Assembly: GCF_026672545.1 (NCBI RefSeq)
Contig: NZ_JAPPRJ010000005.1
Location: 79,877-143,876, forward strand
DNA from: Rhizobium sp. SL86
GTDB taxonomy: Bacteria > Pseudomonadota > Alphaproteobacteria > Rhizobiales > Rhizobiaceae
DNA: 64,000 nucleotides
Reading direction: 5' to 3'
Below, in pieces: positions 33,651 to 42,974 of the stretch (the first letter of the stretch is position 1; every line of letters begins with the position of its first letter). Both the position numbers and the translations under genes were made by a program. The notes beneath the pieces are model-generated. The model was not told the origin of the DNA, did no database searches, and was given only the letters and a program-made list of their open reading frames with translations.

Positions 33651-35025
33651 GGATCGTGTCCCAGGGCGTGGTGTAGCAGGGAAGCGGTGGTCACCAGTGT
33701 TTTCCGGTAGGGTCGGGTTGTTCAAGACCAACCTGAAGGACACCACCGATGACCGACGACATGATGAACCTGCGCTCACTCGTTGAGAAGAGCGCCGACG
33801 CCGATTTGCTGCGCGAGATGATCGGCTTTGCTGCCGAGAAGTTGATGATGCTGGAGGTCGGCACGAAGACCGGCGCGGGCTATGGCGAGAAGAATGGCTT
33901 CCGACTAGCCCAGCGCAACGGCTATCGCGACCGGGACTGGGAGACACGTGCTGGCACAGTCGAGCTTCGTATCCCGAAGCTGCGCACCGGCAGTTATTTC
34001 CCGAGTTTCCTTGAGCCGCGCCGCATGGCGGAGAAGGCCCTGACGGCGGTGATTCAGGAAGCCTATATCCAGGGTGTCTCGACCCGCTACGTCGATGACC
34101 TGGTCAAGGCCATGGGCATGAGCGGCATCTCCAAGAGCCAGGTGTCTCGTCTCTGCGAGGAGATTGATGACAAGGTGAAGGCCTTTCTCGAGAGGCCCAT
34201 CGAAGGTGAATGGCCCTACCTTTGGATCGACGCCACTTACCTGAAAGTCCGACGCGGCGGGCGCATCGTCTCGGTTGCCGTCATCATCGCCGTCGGCGTC
34301 AACACAGACGGTCGGCGCGAGGTATTGGGCGTGGAGATCGGCACATCCGAGGCCGAGGCGATCTGGACGGAATTCCTGACAGTCCCCCTGCGCAAGCTGA
34401 CCAGACGGGGACTACGCGGCGTCAAGCTCGTCGTCTCCGACGCTCATGAAGGCATAAAAGCCGCCGTCTGCAAGGTTCTCTCGGCCACCTGGCAGCGCTG
34501 CAGGGTCCACTTCATGCGCAATGCCTTGGCCCATGCCGGAAAGAGCGGACGGCGTGTCGTGTCCGCCTTCATCGCCACCGCATTCGCCCAGGACACACCG
34601 GAGGCAGCAAGCACTCAGTGGCGCAACGTCGCCGATCAGATCAGGCCGAAGGTGCCGAAGCTTGCAACTCTCATGGACAGCGCCGAGCAGGACGTGCTCG
34701 CCTACATGACCTTTCCCAGGCAGCACTGGACCAAGCTTCACAGCACAAACCCCATCGAACGTCTCAACGGCGAGATCAAACGACGCACAGAGGTCGTCGG
34801 CATCTTTCCCAACGATGACGCAATCGTCAGACTCGTCGGGGCGCTGCTGCTCGAACAAAATGACGAGTGGGCCGTCCAGCGGTCCCGCTACATGACACTT
34901 GAGACCATCGCCACGATGAGCGATGATCCGCTCATCAGCATGCCAGCGGCAAGCTGATCCGTCCCCGGCTCTGTCCGGAAGGCACGGCGAGCGCCGAAGC
35001 TACACCACTCCATGGGACACGATCC
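33651..35025 (+). mobile_element. IS256-family insertion sequence with target duplication
   Basis: About 1.38 kb. Terminal inverted repeats share GGATCGTGTCCCA and GTGGTGTAGC (left from 33651, right ending 35025), with two differences between. CCGATAA occurs directly on both sides (33644-33650 and 35025-35031), a 6-7 bp target duplication given the ambiguity of one base. This suggests a relatively recent insertion that has not been rearranged. Confidence 0.88.
33749..34957 (+). CDS. IS256-family transposase
   Basis: 402 residues, intact. Mutator-type DDE: Asp in YLWIDATYLKVR, Asp in VVSDAHEGIKAAV, then WQRCRVHFMRNALAHAGK, and Glu in STNPIERLNGEIKRRTEVVGIFPN. N-terminal GYGEKNGFRLAQRNGYRDRDW and PKLRTGSYFPSFLEPRR are typical. 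Full length for the family (about 400 residues). Confidence 0.96.
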   Translation: MTDDMMNLRSLVEKSADADLLREMIGFAAEKLMMLEVGTKTGAGYGEKNGFRLAQRNGYRDRDWETRAGTVELRIPKLRTGSYFPSFLEPRRMAEKALTAVIQEAYIQGVSTRYVDDLVKAMGMSGISKSQVSRLCEEIDDKVKAFLERPIEGEWPYLWIDATYLKVRRGGRIVSVAVIIAVGVNTDGRREVLGVEIGTSEAEAIWTEFLTVPLRKLTRRGLRGVKLVVSDAHEGIKAAVCKVLSATWQRCRVHFMRNALAHAGKSGRRVVSAFIATAFAQDTPEAASTQWRNVADQIRPKVPKLATLMDSAEQDVLAYMTFPRQHWTKLHSTNPIERLNGEIKRRTEVVGIFPNDDAIVRLVGALLLEQNDEWAVQRSRYMTLETIATMSDDPLISMPAAS

Positions 35026-35065
35026 CGATAAGCATCGCCAACTGGCGCGGTGTCTCGTAAATTGT

Positions 35066-36009
35066 GGGTCTGCCTGACTTTGTGTGGTTAACAGATCGTT
35101 AGCAGGCACTTCGCTATTGGCGGGCATGAGAACAAAATCAAAATGGTCGCCCGGTCCGGGCATCAAGGTGCAAGACGTCGTATCCAACGGCGATGGTAAT
35201 TGGGCGGTGTCTGCTTGCGGACCATCTTCGGGCACATGTCCAGATTGCCGTAAACAGAGCAGAAATCGGCATGGCTGGTCGCACCGCAGTCTTCAGGACC
35301 TGCCGATCCAGGGTAATGAAGTGACGGTAAGGCTTCGGTTGAGCCGCTGGCGTTGCACATATCGGCAGTGCAAGCGGCAAACTTTCACCGACTCGATCCC
35401 GGAGATCGCATCGCCATACGCCCGCAGGACAACGAGGGTCGCGAAGCTAGTCGGCCTGCTGGGTCACGGCACGGGTGGACGCCCAGGAGAGCGCTTGATG
35501 AACCAGCTTGGGATGCCGGTCAGCGACGACACCATCCTTCGGCACTTGAAGCGGAGTGCTTCACAGGCCGACGACGAACCTCCTGCACGGATCATTGGCA
35601 TTGATGACTGGAGTTGGAGGAAATCGTGGCGCTACGGCACGATCATCGTTGATCTCGAGCGCCGAAAGGTCATGGACATTCTCGAAGATCGTAGCGTGGC
35701 GAGCGTTTCACAATGGTTGAAGCGGCATCCCACCATTGAGGTGGTCAGCCGAGATCGATGCGGGCTTTACGCGCAGGCTGCTCGTGAAGGTGCCCCGCAA
35801 GCATCTCAGGTGGCTGACCGCTTTCATCTTTTCCAGAACCTGCGTCTTTCGATTGAGGAACAGATGAGCCTTTCCGGCCGAGCTACAGGCAGGGCACTGC
35901 TGCCAGACGAGGATATCGGGACTGATCATGACGAACGAGCTTTGCATGAGGAGGCTCCTGGAATGCTGTTGCGCAATCAGCTTCGACGGACACATAGGCA
36001 GTCCCGGAA
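35066..36009 (+). mobile_element. 5' half of an ISL3-family element
   Basis: The left terminal repeat GGGTCTGCCTGACTTTGTG (then TGG) is at 35066-35087. The transposase gene follows and is cut at 36009 by the Tn3-family left end. No right end is present here; a matching right end lies at 11917-11938 with a 3' gene remnant. Confidence 0.8.
35126..36009 (+). pseudogene. ISL3-family transposase, C-terminally truncated
   Basis: About 294 residues from ATG 35126. The N-terminal zinc-finger (CGPSSGTCPDCRKQSRNRHGW…CTYRQCKRQTF, four Cys pairs) and a helix-turn-helix (MNQLGMPVSDDTILRHLK) are followed by the first catalytic Asp in IIGIDDWSWRKSWRYGTI and the second in VSRDRCGLYAQAA. After RALLPDEDIG the frame continues into the Tn3 inverted repeat and stops near 36046. 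The part with the catalytic Glu is missing, so the protein is inactive. Confidence 0.87.
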
Positions 36010-36042
36010 GGGGTCGGAACAAGATTTGCGTGAAATCGTACG

Positions 36043-36636
36043 CTAAGGCTGAACGGAGCGTGAACTCTCATCTCTGACCCGCATGATGGTCTGTCGGCTG
36101 GTTCCGAATTTCCTGGCGATCGCCGAAACGCTCATCTCTTTTGCGAGATCGTCACGCACGCCCTGTTTCTGTTCCTCGTTGAGTGTCGAGGGTCGTCCGA
36201 GGATCTTGCCTTCGGACTTTGCCCGCCTGAGGCCGGATTGGGTGCGTTCGATCAGCAGATCCCGTTCGAACTGCGCGACGGCATTAAGAACCTGCATGGT
36301 CATGGTGCCGGATGAACTGGTGAGATCGGCACCACCCAGAGCGAGACAATAAACTTTCACGCCCATCTCCGCGAGGGCCTTAACAGTGGTGCTGACATCG
36401 ATGGCGTCACGACCGAGCCGATCAAGCTTGGTGACAATGAGAACGTCACCGGATTCCAGCCGGTCCATGAGTTTGGAAAAGCCACGGCGCTGCGCGATTG
36501 CCGTGCTGCCGGAAACTGTCTCGGTGACGATCCGGCGCGGCTCGACCTGAAAGCCGGCGGCCTCAATTTCCTGAATCTGGTTTTCGGTAGTCTGTCCGGT
36601 CGTTGAGACACGGACATAAGCAAAAGTGCGTGGCAT
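36043..36636 (-). CDS. tnpR: Serine resolvase TnpR
   Basis: 197 residues from ATG 36636 (MPRTFAYVRVSTTGQTTENQ); the longer start at 36696 lies in the res region. Catalytic Ser in YVRVSTTGQ, then KLDRLGRDAIDVSTTV, and the C-terminal helix-turn-helix MSVSAIARKFGTSRQTIMR. Resolves cointegrates at res. Its stop overlaps the inner part of the left inverted repeat. Confidence 0.93.
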   Translation of the reverse strand: MPRTFAYVRVSTTGQTTENQIQEIEAAGFQVEPRRIVTETVSGSTAIAQRRGFSKLMDRLESGDVLIVTKLDRLGRDAIDVSTTVKALAEMGVKVYCLALGGADLTSSSGTMTMQVLNAVAQFERDLLIERTQSGLRRAKSEGKILGRPSTLNEEQKQGVRDDLAKEMSVSAIARKFGTSRQTIMRVRDESSRSVQP

Positions 36637-36654
36637 GGGGTCAATTTCGTCCGA

Positions 36655-36765
36655 ATAGGCTGTCCGAAATATCTTCTCTGTCCTAAATCCTGTCAAGATA
36701 ATTTGTGGACAGGGTGCTTTACGCCTGTACGCAATCGACCGTTTTCGGACAGAGGATCGGCCACC
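36655..36765. promoter_or_regulatory. Probable res site with divergent promoters
   Basis: Between tnpR and the transposase. Contains several TGTCC/GGACA half-sites: GGCTGTCCGAAAT near 36660, CTGTCC near 36680, the inverted pair CTGTCAAGA…TGTGGACAG at about 36690-36712, and TTTTCGGACAG near 36743. This arrangement fits resolvase subsites. Confidence 0.65.
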
Positions 36766-36790
36766 CAGCGCGTACTAAAGGAGTGAAACG

Positions 36791-39764
36791 GTGGCCCGAC
36801 GAAAGCTTCTTCATGCACAGGATCGACGGGGGCTGTTTGATATTCCGACGGATGAGGAAAGCCTGATCCAGCACTACTCTCTGTCGCCAGCCGATCGGCT
36901 GGAAGTCGAGCTTCGCCGACGGGGACATAACCAGCTCGGGTTTGCCGTGCAGCTCTGCCTGATGCGTTATCCCGGTCGGACACTGCTACCAAACGAAACC
37001 CCGCCCGCTGCGATGCTCAATTATGTCGCTGGGCAGTTGAACGCCGATCCTTGCCTATTCGAATTTTATGCCCGGCGTGAGGAAACCCGCCGAGAGCATA
37101 CTGCTTACCTTCTCGGATATCTCGGGATGAAAAGTGCAACGCCGCAAGACCGTCGCGCCGCCTTGCTGGCAGGGATCGAAGCCGCTGCGACAACAGACAA
37201 AGGAGTGACGATCGCCAAGGCAATCGTCGGTTCCTTTCGAGATCGTCGAGTTCTGTTACCGGCAATCAATACGATCGAGCATCTGGGCCTGACCGGTCGC
37301 CGCATCGCCCGTCGTCGTGCCGAGAGCGCAGTACTTTCAGGTCTCGATCCGGAAAAGCTCCGAACCCTTGATGCATTGTTAGACGTTGATCCGTCGATCG
37401 GGCAGACGCGCCTTCATTGGCTGCGGTCTGGTCCCGACGCGCCGGGCGCCGACAACCTGGTCGGATTGACGGAACGCATCGCGTTCTTGCGCTCGCTCGG
37501 GATCAATCCCCGGTTACAGGCCCGCATTTCCTCTGGGCGATGGGAGCAGATGGTTCGCGAAGGCGATGCAGCGCCGGCCTGGCTTGCCGAAGATTATGGC
37601 GCCAGCCGGCGGCGCGCGACAATCGCGGCGCAAATCATCAAGCTTGGCCAGAAGCTCACAGATGATGCGGTGATGATTTTTATTAAACTGATGGGCCGGC
37701 TGTACTCGAAGGCCAACAACCAGAAAAAGCAGCGTCACATGGACGCTCGTCTTGAAACATCCCAGGCACTCCGGTTGTTCCTCGACACGATCGTCGCCCT
37801 CCAGACTGCCAATGACACCGATGAAGATGCGCTTGCGACGGTCAATCGGCAAGTTGGCTGGCATCGACTGCTTCAGATCAAGCCCGGTCTTGAAGCGATG
37901 GTTGAAAGCGCCGGTGCTTCGCCTCTGGTGCTGGCGGCCGAGCAGCATGGCAATATCCGGAAGTTTGCAGGGGCCTTCCTTCAGGCGTTCAAATTTAAAT
38001 CACGCCGCCGACACGATCCGCTTCTGGCGGCGGTCGCGGCTCTGCAACTGCTTTATGCAGAGGCCCGGCGCGTTCTGCCGGATCGCGTGCCTGTCGGCCA
38101 TCTCGGGCCAACCGAGAAAAAGCTCATCTTCGAAGAAGGAAAACCGGATCGGCGGCTTTACGAGATTGCGACCCTCACGCATCTGCGCGACCGACTGCAT
38201 CGGCGAGACGTGTGGGTCGAGGGAAGTCGATCGTTTCGACCGATCGATGAAGATCTGATGCCGAGGCCGGCCTTTGTCGCCCTGAAGGAAGAAAACCAGC
38301 TCGGCCTTGGTGTTCCAAGCGATTGCGCTGCCTGGCTGGCAGAGGTTGGGCAGACGATGGACACCAACCTCAAACGCTTGGCCTGGCAGGCCCGTTTCGG
38401 GAAACTCGATGGTGTGAGAATGGAGAATGGCACGCTTATCGTGACGCCGCTTGCCAGCAATGTACCGGCCGCAGCCGAAGCCCTGAATGCCGAAATCACG
38501 GAGATGTATCCCCTTGGTCGAGGTCCCCGATCTCTTGCGGGAAGTGCATGAGTGGACCGGGTTTGCGGACCAGTTCACCCACGTCCGAACTGGCGATGTG
38601 CCCCAGAACGTCGCTGCCATGCTGGCCGGTGTACTTGCCGACGGCACGAATCTCGGCCCAAAACGGATGGCCGGAGCCTCGAAGGGCATCAGCGCTCGTC
38701 AGATCGGCTGGATGCGTAGCTTCCATACCCGCTCCAACACCTACCGGGCGGCACAGGCGGCCGTGACCGACGCCCACACCAGACATCCGCATTCGCAAAT
38801 TTGGGGCGAAGGAAGGACCGCTTCATCCGATGGGCAGTTCTTCCGAGCCAGCGATCGGGCTGCCAGACGCGGCGACATCAATCTTCACTATGGCAGCGAG
38901 CCTGGCACGAAATTCTACAGCGGGCTATCCGACCAATACGGCTACTACAGCATCCTGCCGATCAGCCCGACGGAAAGCGAGGCCGTGTATGTTCTCGACG
39001 GCTTGTTCGACCACGACACCATTTTGGAGATCGAAGAGCTGTTTACGGATACCGGCGGCGCTAGCGACCATGTCTTCGCGCTGTTCTGCCTGATTGGCAG
39101 GCGCTTCTCGCCGCGTCTTCGCAACATCAAGGACCGGAAGTTCCACACCTTCGAGAAGGCCGATAGCTATCCGACGTTGGCAAATCACATCGGGGCGCCC
39201 ATCAATACCGCGCTCATCATGGAGCATTGGGACGAACTGCTGCGCCTTGCGGCCTCGATCATGACGCGTGCCGTCGCACCATCGACGATCCTAAAGTGGT
39301 GCTCGTCATCAAAATCCAGTGAGTTGGCCAAGGCATTGCGCGAACTCGGTCGCATCGAGCGCACCATGTTCATGATCGAATGGTATTCCAGCACGGCGCT
39401 GCGCCGGCGTTGTCAGGCCGGCCTCAACAAGGGAGAAGCCGCGCACAAGCTGAAACGCGCCGTCTTTTTCCATGAGCGTGGCGAAATCCATGACCGCTCT
39501 TTTGACAGCCAGGCGTTCCGTGCCTCCGGGTTAAATCTGGTGGTCAGTGCCATCGTGCATTGGAACACCGTTTATCTCAGCCGGGCGACGGCCCACCTGC
39601 GTCAGCAGGGTCGGCATATTCCTGACGAATTGCTGAAACATGTCTCGCCGCTCAGTTGGGAGCACATCAATCTCACCGGCATCTATTCGTGGGACGCCGA
39701 GCAGCAAATGCCAGACGGCTTTAGAGAGCTGCGGTTTCCCGGAAGAAACCTGCGCGCCGCATGA
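36791..39764 (+). pseudogene. tnpA: Tn3-family transposase TnpA, single-base frameshift
   Basis: Starts at GTG 36791 with AAAGGAGTG upstream. The first frame (586 residues) has the N-terminal DUF4158-like region and ends prematurely at 38551 after …NAEITEMYPL. The neighbouring frame continues …PLVEVPDLLREVHEWTGFAD and runs to 39764 (about 415 residues), holding the whole catalytic domain: SDGQFFR, YVLDGLFDH and the terminal HERGEIHDRSFDSQAFRASG…WNTVYLSRA. One extra C in the CCCC run at 38510-38513 explains the shift; with it removed the protein is about 990 residues, the family norm. Confidence 0.88.
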
Positions 39765-39821
39765 TGTTCATACTCCGTTCGACCTTAACGTACGATTTTC
39801 CGCAAATCTTGTCCCGACCCC

Positions 39822-40375
39822 TCTTTCCGGTGCTTGGCGGGACGGAAGCGGAAGCCAAGGCGAACTTCGAATACCTGCAGTCGCTGATCCTTCCCTCCAT
39901 CGCCTGGAACATTCTCGAACGCCATTACAAGGGCGTGGACCTTTCTGGATATTCGCTCAACGATCCCGCACCACCCTTGCCGCGGGAGACCGAGCTCAAC
40001 AAGAGCCGCTTGCGGCTCGTCACGGACCTCGTCGAGCGCAACAACCTGACGCTGCGTGAATTCTACCTGGCGGTTGCCACCGCCCGCGATCATCGCACGG
40101 TTGTCGGCACGCCCGAGCAGGTTGCCGATGCGATAGAGACTTGGTTCGAACAGGGCGCGGCGGATGCCTCCAACATCATGCCGCCGATCCTGCCGACGGG
40201 CCTCACCGATTTCGTCGACCAGGTGGTACCGATTCTGCAGAAGCGCGGCCTCTTCCGCACGGAGTATAAGGGACGGACGCTGCGCGAAAATCTCGGGCTG
40301 AAGCGTCCGGCCAATCGTTTCACCGTTGTGGAGGCGGCGCAAAGGTCTGTACGGGAGGCAGACCGTCTGCCGTAA
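39822..40375 (+). pseudogene. C-terminal part of a luciferase-like FMN monooxygenase (NtaA/SnaA/DszA family)
   Basis: About 180 residues of an LLM-class enzyme: EAEAKANFEYLQSLILPSIA, LERHYKGVDLSGYSLNDPAP, REFYLAVATARDHRTVVGTPEQVADAIETWFEQGAADASNIMPPILP and DFVDQVVPILQKRGLFRTEYKGRTLRENLGL. These are highly typical of the nitrilotriacetate/dibenzothiophene-sulfone monooxygenase C-terminus. The N-terminal 60% was replaced by the Tn3 right end. It converges on the flavin reductase gene, which probably once served this enzyme or the LLM at 41048. Confidence 0.85.
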
Positions 40376-40487
40376 CGCGCAAGGGGCTATTGTTCCGTTT
40401 GGCCGAACGAGTAGCCGACGTTCATTCCATCTGCTGCAATGCCGGACGGCGCGAGTGCACCGCGCTGGCATCACAGACGCTGAAACG

Positions 40488-41033
40488 TCACAAGGCCAAG
40501 GAGGCGGCCGGACGGATTTCGTGATAATTGCGGGCGAAATAGACGAGAGCTTCCGTCTCCGATCCTTCGGTAATGCCGAGCACCCGGCAGAAAAGGATGC
40601 GGTGGGTGCCTTCCTCGGCCACCGATGCAACGCGGCAGTCGAAGGAAATCAGGGCGCCGTCAAGCTGCGACGCACCGCTCGGGGCCGGCGTCCACTCAGC
40701 AGCCCGGAACCGGTCCTCCATGGCAGGACCGCCGCCGAAAAGAACCGACAGAGCCTGCTGCCGCGGCGACAGCGTATTGACGCAGAGCACGCCGTTCTGG
40801 CGGAGCGCCTCCAGCGAGGACGACGCCTTGTTGACGCAGACCAGCAGGGTCGGCGGCGTGTCGGTCACGCTGCAGACCGCCGAGGCGGTAAACCCGAAGC
40901 GTCCCGCCGGACCGTCGGTCGCGACGATATGGACGGCGGCGGCGAGCCGGGCCATGGCATTGCGAAACGCGACTTTCGTCGGCCCTTCGGCCTCGCCGCC
41001 TGATGTTCCGGGGGTGTGGGATGTCGTCTCCAT
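40488..41033 (-). CDS. Flavin reductase (RutF/HpaC-like)
   Basis: 181 residues. FMN-binding split barrel: AVHIVATDGPAGRFGFTASAVCSVTDTPPTLLVCVN, then LCVNTLSPRQQALSVLFGG, and the end YFARNYHEI. It supplies FMNH2 to a class-C monooxygenase; the partner is the LLM protein 14 bases upstream in the same operon. Confidence 0.9.
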   Translation of the reverse strand: METTSHTPGTSGGEAEGPTKVAFRNAMARLAAAVHIVATDGPAGRFGFTASAVCSVTDTPPTLLVCVNKASSSLEALRQNGVLCVNTLSPRQQALSVLFGGGPAMEDRFRAAEWTPAPSGASQLDGALISFDCRVASVAEEGTHRILFCRVLGITEGSETEALVYFARNYHEIRPAASLAL

Positions 41034-41047
41034 GCGTTGCCTCCCGC

Positions 41048-42142
41048 CTACGAGGTGCGCAGGCCCGCCCGCTGCAACAGCGGCAAAACGCGGTCGCAGA
41101 AGAAGGGCAGTTCGTAGAGATAGTTCACAAACGTCAGCGCAATACCGGAATAGCCCTGCTGCGAGATCGCGACCATCTGCTCGACAATCCGCTCGGGCGT
41201 GCCGATCAGCGGATAGCTGCCGGCACCGCCCGCAAAGCGCTTTCGGTAACGCTCATAGGCGTCGCTGTCGTGAGAATGGGAAAATTCCTTCTTGCCGGCC
41301 ATGTGCTGGTCCACCGCCGCCGTGTCCGCCAGCGTCACGGCATAACGCTCATAATAGTCCTCCGCCTCCTGCTGGCTTTCGCGGCACACCACGTGGCAGA
41401 CCGTATAAGCGCCAACCTCGCGCCCGATCGCGTCGGAGCGGCCGCGAATGTCCTCCACATGCTTGCCGGCCTCCGCGATTTCGGTGAAGGTGGTGAAGAG
41501 ATAATCGCAATGCGCCGCGGCAAAGTCTCGACCCGGCCCGCCGAAAGCGGCATTCATCGTGACTGGACGAGGAGACTGGAGGCTTGCCGGGCGAGAGACC
41601 GCGTTCTTCAACGTATAATAGGTGCCGTCGTAATCGAAGGTTTCCTCGGACGAATAGGCCCTTTCGATGATCTCGATCCATTCTGCTGCCTGGTCATAGC
41701 CCTTCTCGACCAAGGGAATGCCGAACATGCCGAATTCTTTTGGATTCCAGCCGCAGACAATATTGAGGCCGGCGCGTCCACGACTGACATGATCAACGGT
41801 CGCGAGCGCCTTGGCGGCATAGAGCGGATGGACGATCGGCACATGGACGGTCATGAAAAGGCCGATCCTCTGCGTTGATGCGGCGAGCGCTGCCGCCCAG
41901 GTGAATGTCTCGAACGACCATTCCCGCACCCTGTTCTTGCCACCAAATCCCGCCCATCGTGCGATCGGCAGGAAGAAGTCGAGCCCGGCGCGATCCGCCA
42001 TCTGCACAGCGTTGAGGTTGTCGTCCCAGGTCGCCTTCCAGCGCTCGGGTACATCTGTGATTGCGAGGCCGCCATCGGCGTTGGCGGAGAATACACCGAG
42101 CTTCAGTTTGTTCGGTCCCTTAAGCGGATGCAGGTTGGTCAT
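41048..42142 (-). CDS. LLM-class FMN-dependent monooxygenase (RutA-like)
   Basis: 364 residues. TIM-barrel luciferase-like protein: ADRAGLDFFLPIARWAGFGGKNRVREWSFETFT…LAAST, then ATVDHVSRGRAGLNIVCGWNPKEFGMFG, and GTPERIVEQMVAIS in the C-terminal part. This arrangement matches RutA and related ring-opening or sulfonate monooxygenases. The start ATG overlaps the GntR stop by four bases. The substrate is unknown; RutA opens uracil, but rut partner genes (amidohydrolase, peracid hydrolases) are absent here. Confidence 0.87.
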   Translation of the reverse strand: MTNLHPLKGPNKLKLGVFSANADGGLAITDVPERWKATWDDNLNAVQMADRAGLDFFLPIARWAGFGGKNRVREWSFETFTWAAALAASTQRIGLFMTVHVPIVHPLYAAKALATVDHVSRGRAGLNIVCGWNPKEFGMFGIPLVEKGYDQAAEWIEIIERAYSSEETFDYDGTYYTLKNAVSRPASLQSPRPVTMNAAFGGPGRDFAAAHCDYLFTTFTEIAEAGKHVEDIRGRSDAIGREVGAYTVCHVVCRESQQEAEDYYERYAVTLADTAAVDQHMAGKKEFSHSHDSDAYERYRKRFAGGAGSYPLIGTPERIVEQMVAISQQGYSGIALTFVNYLYELPFFCDRVLPLLQRAGLRTS

Positions 42143-42858
42143 GTTCCCTCATTTCCTCTGGTTGTTCTGCTGTTGTTGCGGCGCCCCGGCCTGACACTCG
42201 CCTGCCGTTCAACTCGTCTCGCGCGTGCGGCGAGGTAAGCGGTCTCGGCCGCGAAGAGAAAGGCGGTCATGCGATCCTGTGAGGCAAGCGAATCCCGAGC
42301 GGTCAGCGCGTCGAACAAGGCACTCAGGGCATCGACATAGACGCGACGGGTTGCAGCATCGGAAAACGTATCGAGCCGGATCGCCTGAAAATAATCCATG
42401 AAGCGGGAAATGGTCGCCGCCATGTGCCGGTTGCGCACACAGCCGAGCCAGGCATTCCGGAATGCCAGGTTAGCCTTGATGAGGCTCCTAAGGTCATCCA
42501 CCGCATGGGCCTCATGGATCCTTTCCATCGAGCGCGCCAGTTCCTCGGCCGCATCGGGGGTCAAATCGCGCGCCGCCGCCCCGGCTGCGCGCGGTTCGAG
42601 TTGGCGGCGCAACTCGAAGATCCCTGCAATATCTTCGGGAGAAAGAACCGGTAGCACGAAGCCACGTGTCGATCCCACGAGATAGCCTTCCGCAACCAGC
42701 CGCAACAGCGCCTCGCGCGCCGGCATCCGCGACGCGCCATAGGCTTCGGCGATGTCGGTATCCACCAGCCGGTCATCCGGGCCGATCTCGCTGAGTTGCA
42801 GGCGCCGCCGAAGGTCGGCGTAAAGCGATTCCACGAGATTGAGATTGCGTACGGTCAT
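42139..42858 (-). CDS. GntR/FCD-family transcription regulator
   Basis: 239 residues. Winged helix over RLVDTDIAEAYGASRMPAREALLRLVAEGYL (residues 30-60), FCD domain with FELRRQLEPRAAGAAA. It opens the monooxygenase operon, so it is probably autoregulated through the CCGTATACAGTT repeats just upstream. Arg-rich C-terminus. Confidence 0.9.
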   Translation of the reverse strand: MTVRNLNLVESLYADLRRRLQLSEIGPDDRLVDTDIAEAYGASRMPAREALLRLVAEGYLVGSTRGFVLPVLSPEDIAGIFELRRQLEPRAAGAAARDLTPDAAEELARSMERIHEAHAVDDLRSLIKANLAFRNAWLGCVRNRHMAATISRFMDYFQAIRLDTFSDAATRRVYVDALSALFDALTARDSLASQDRMTAFLFAAETAYLAARARRVERQASVRPGRRNNSRTTRGNEGT

Positions 42859-42877
42859 GAGCTTCTCCTGCCCGTAA

Positions 42878-42889
42878 CCGTATACAGTT
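42878..42889. promoter_or_regulatory. GntR operator candidate 1
   Basis: CCGTATACAGTT, 20 bases before the GntR start; GTATAC core. An identical copy lies 85 bases away (42963-42974). Confidence 0.55.
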
Positions 42890-42962
42890 CTCGCAACATT
42901 TCAAGCTTAGAACTCTGAACATTCCAATTTTGGCCAATTATAGTAGAGAAAGTCGCTATTTT

Positions 42963-42974
42963 CCGTATACAGTT
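42963..42974. promoter_or_regulatory. GntR operator candidate 2
   Basis: Second copy of CCGTATACAGTT, overlapping the stop of the racemase-family gene. Spacing of 85 bp to copy 1 is about eight helical turns, allowing looping. Confidence 0.5.

Larger units (their letters stand above)
36010..39821 (+). mobile_element. Tn3-family transposon, no cargo, transposase frameshifted
   Basis: 3.8 kb bounded by inverted repeats starting GGGGTCGGAACAAGATTTGC (left from 36010) and GGGGTCGGGACAAGATTTGC (right, ending 39821), similar over at least 38 bp. Contents are a serine resolvase, a res site and a transposase gene, with no passenger gene. There is no 5-bp direct repeat: CGGAA on the left, TCTTT on the right. 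The left flank is the ISL3 gene and the right flank is a broken monooxygenase gene, so the outer DNA was rearranged after insertion. Confidence 0.9.

Noticed and set aside
38487..38551. Programmed frameshift in tnpA at CCCC
   Set aside because: No known programmed shift in Tn3 transposases and no downstream stimulatory structure noticed; a plain indel is simpler.
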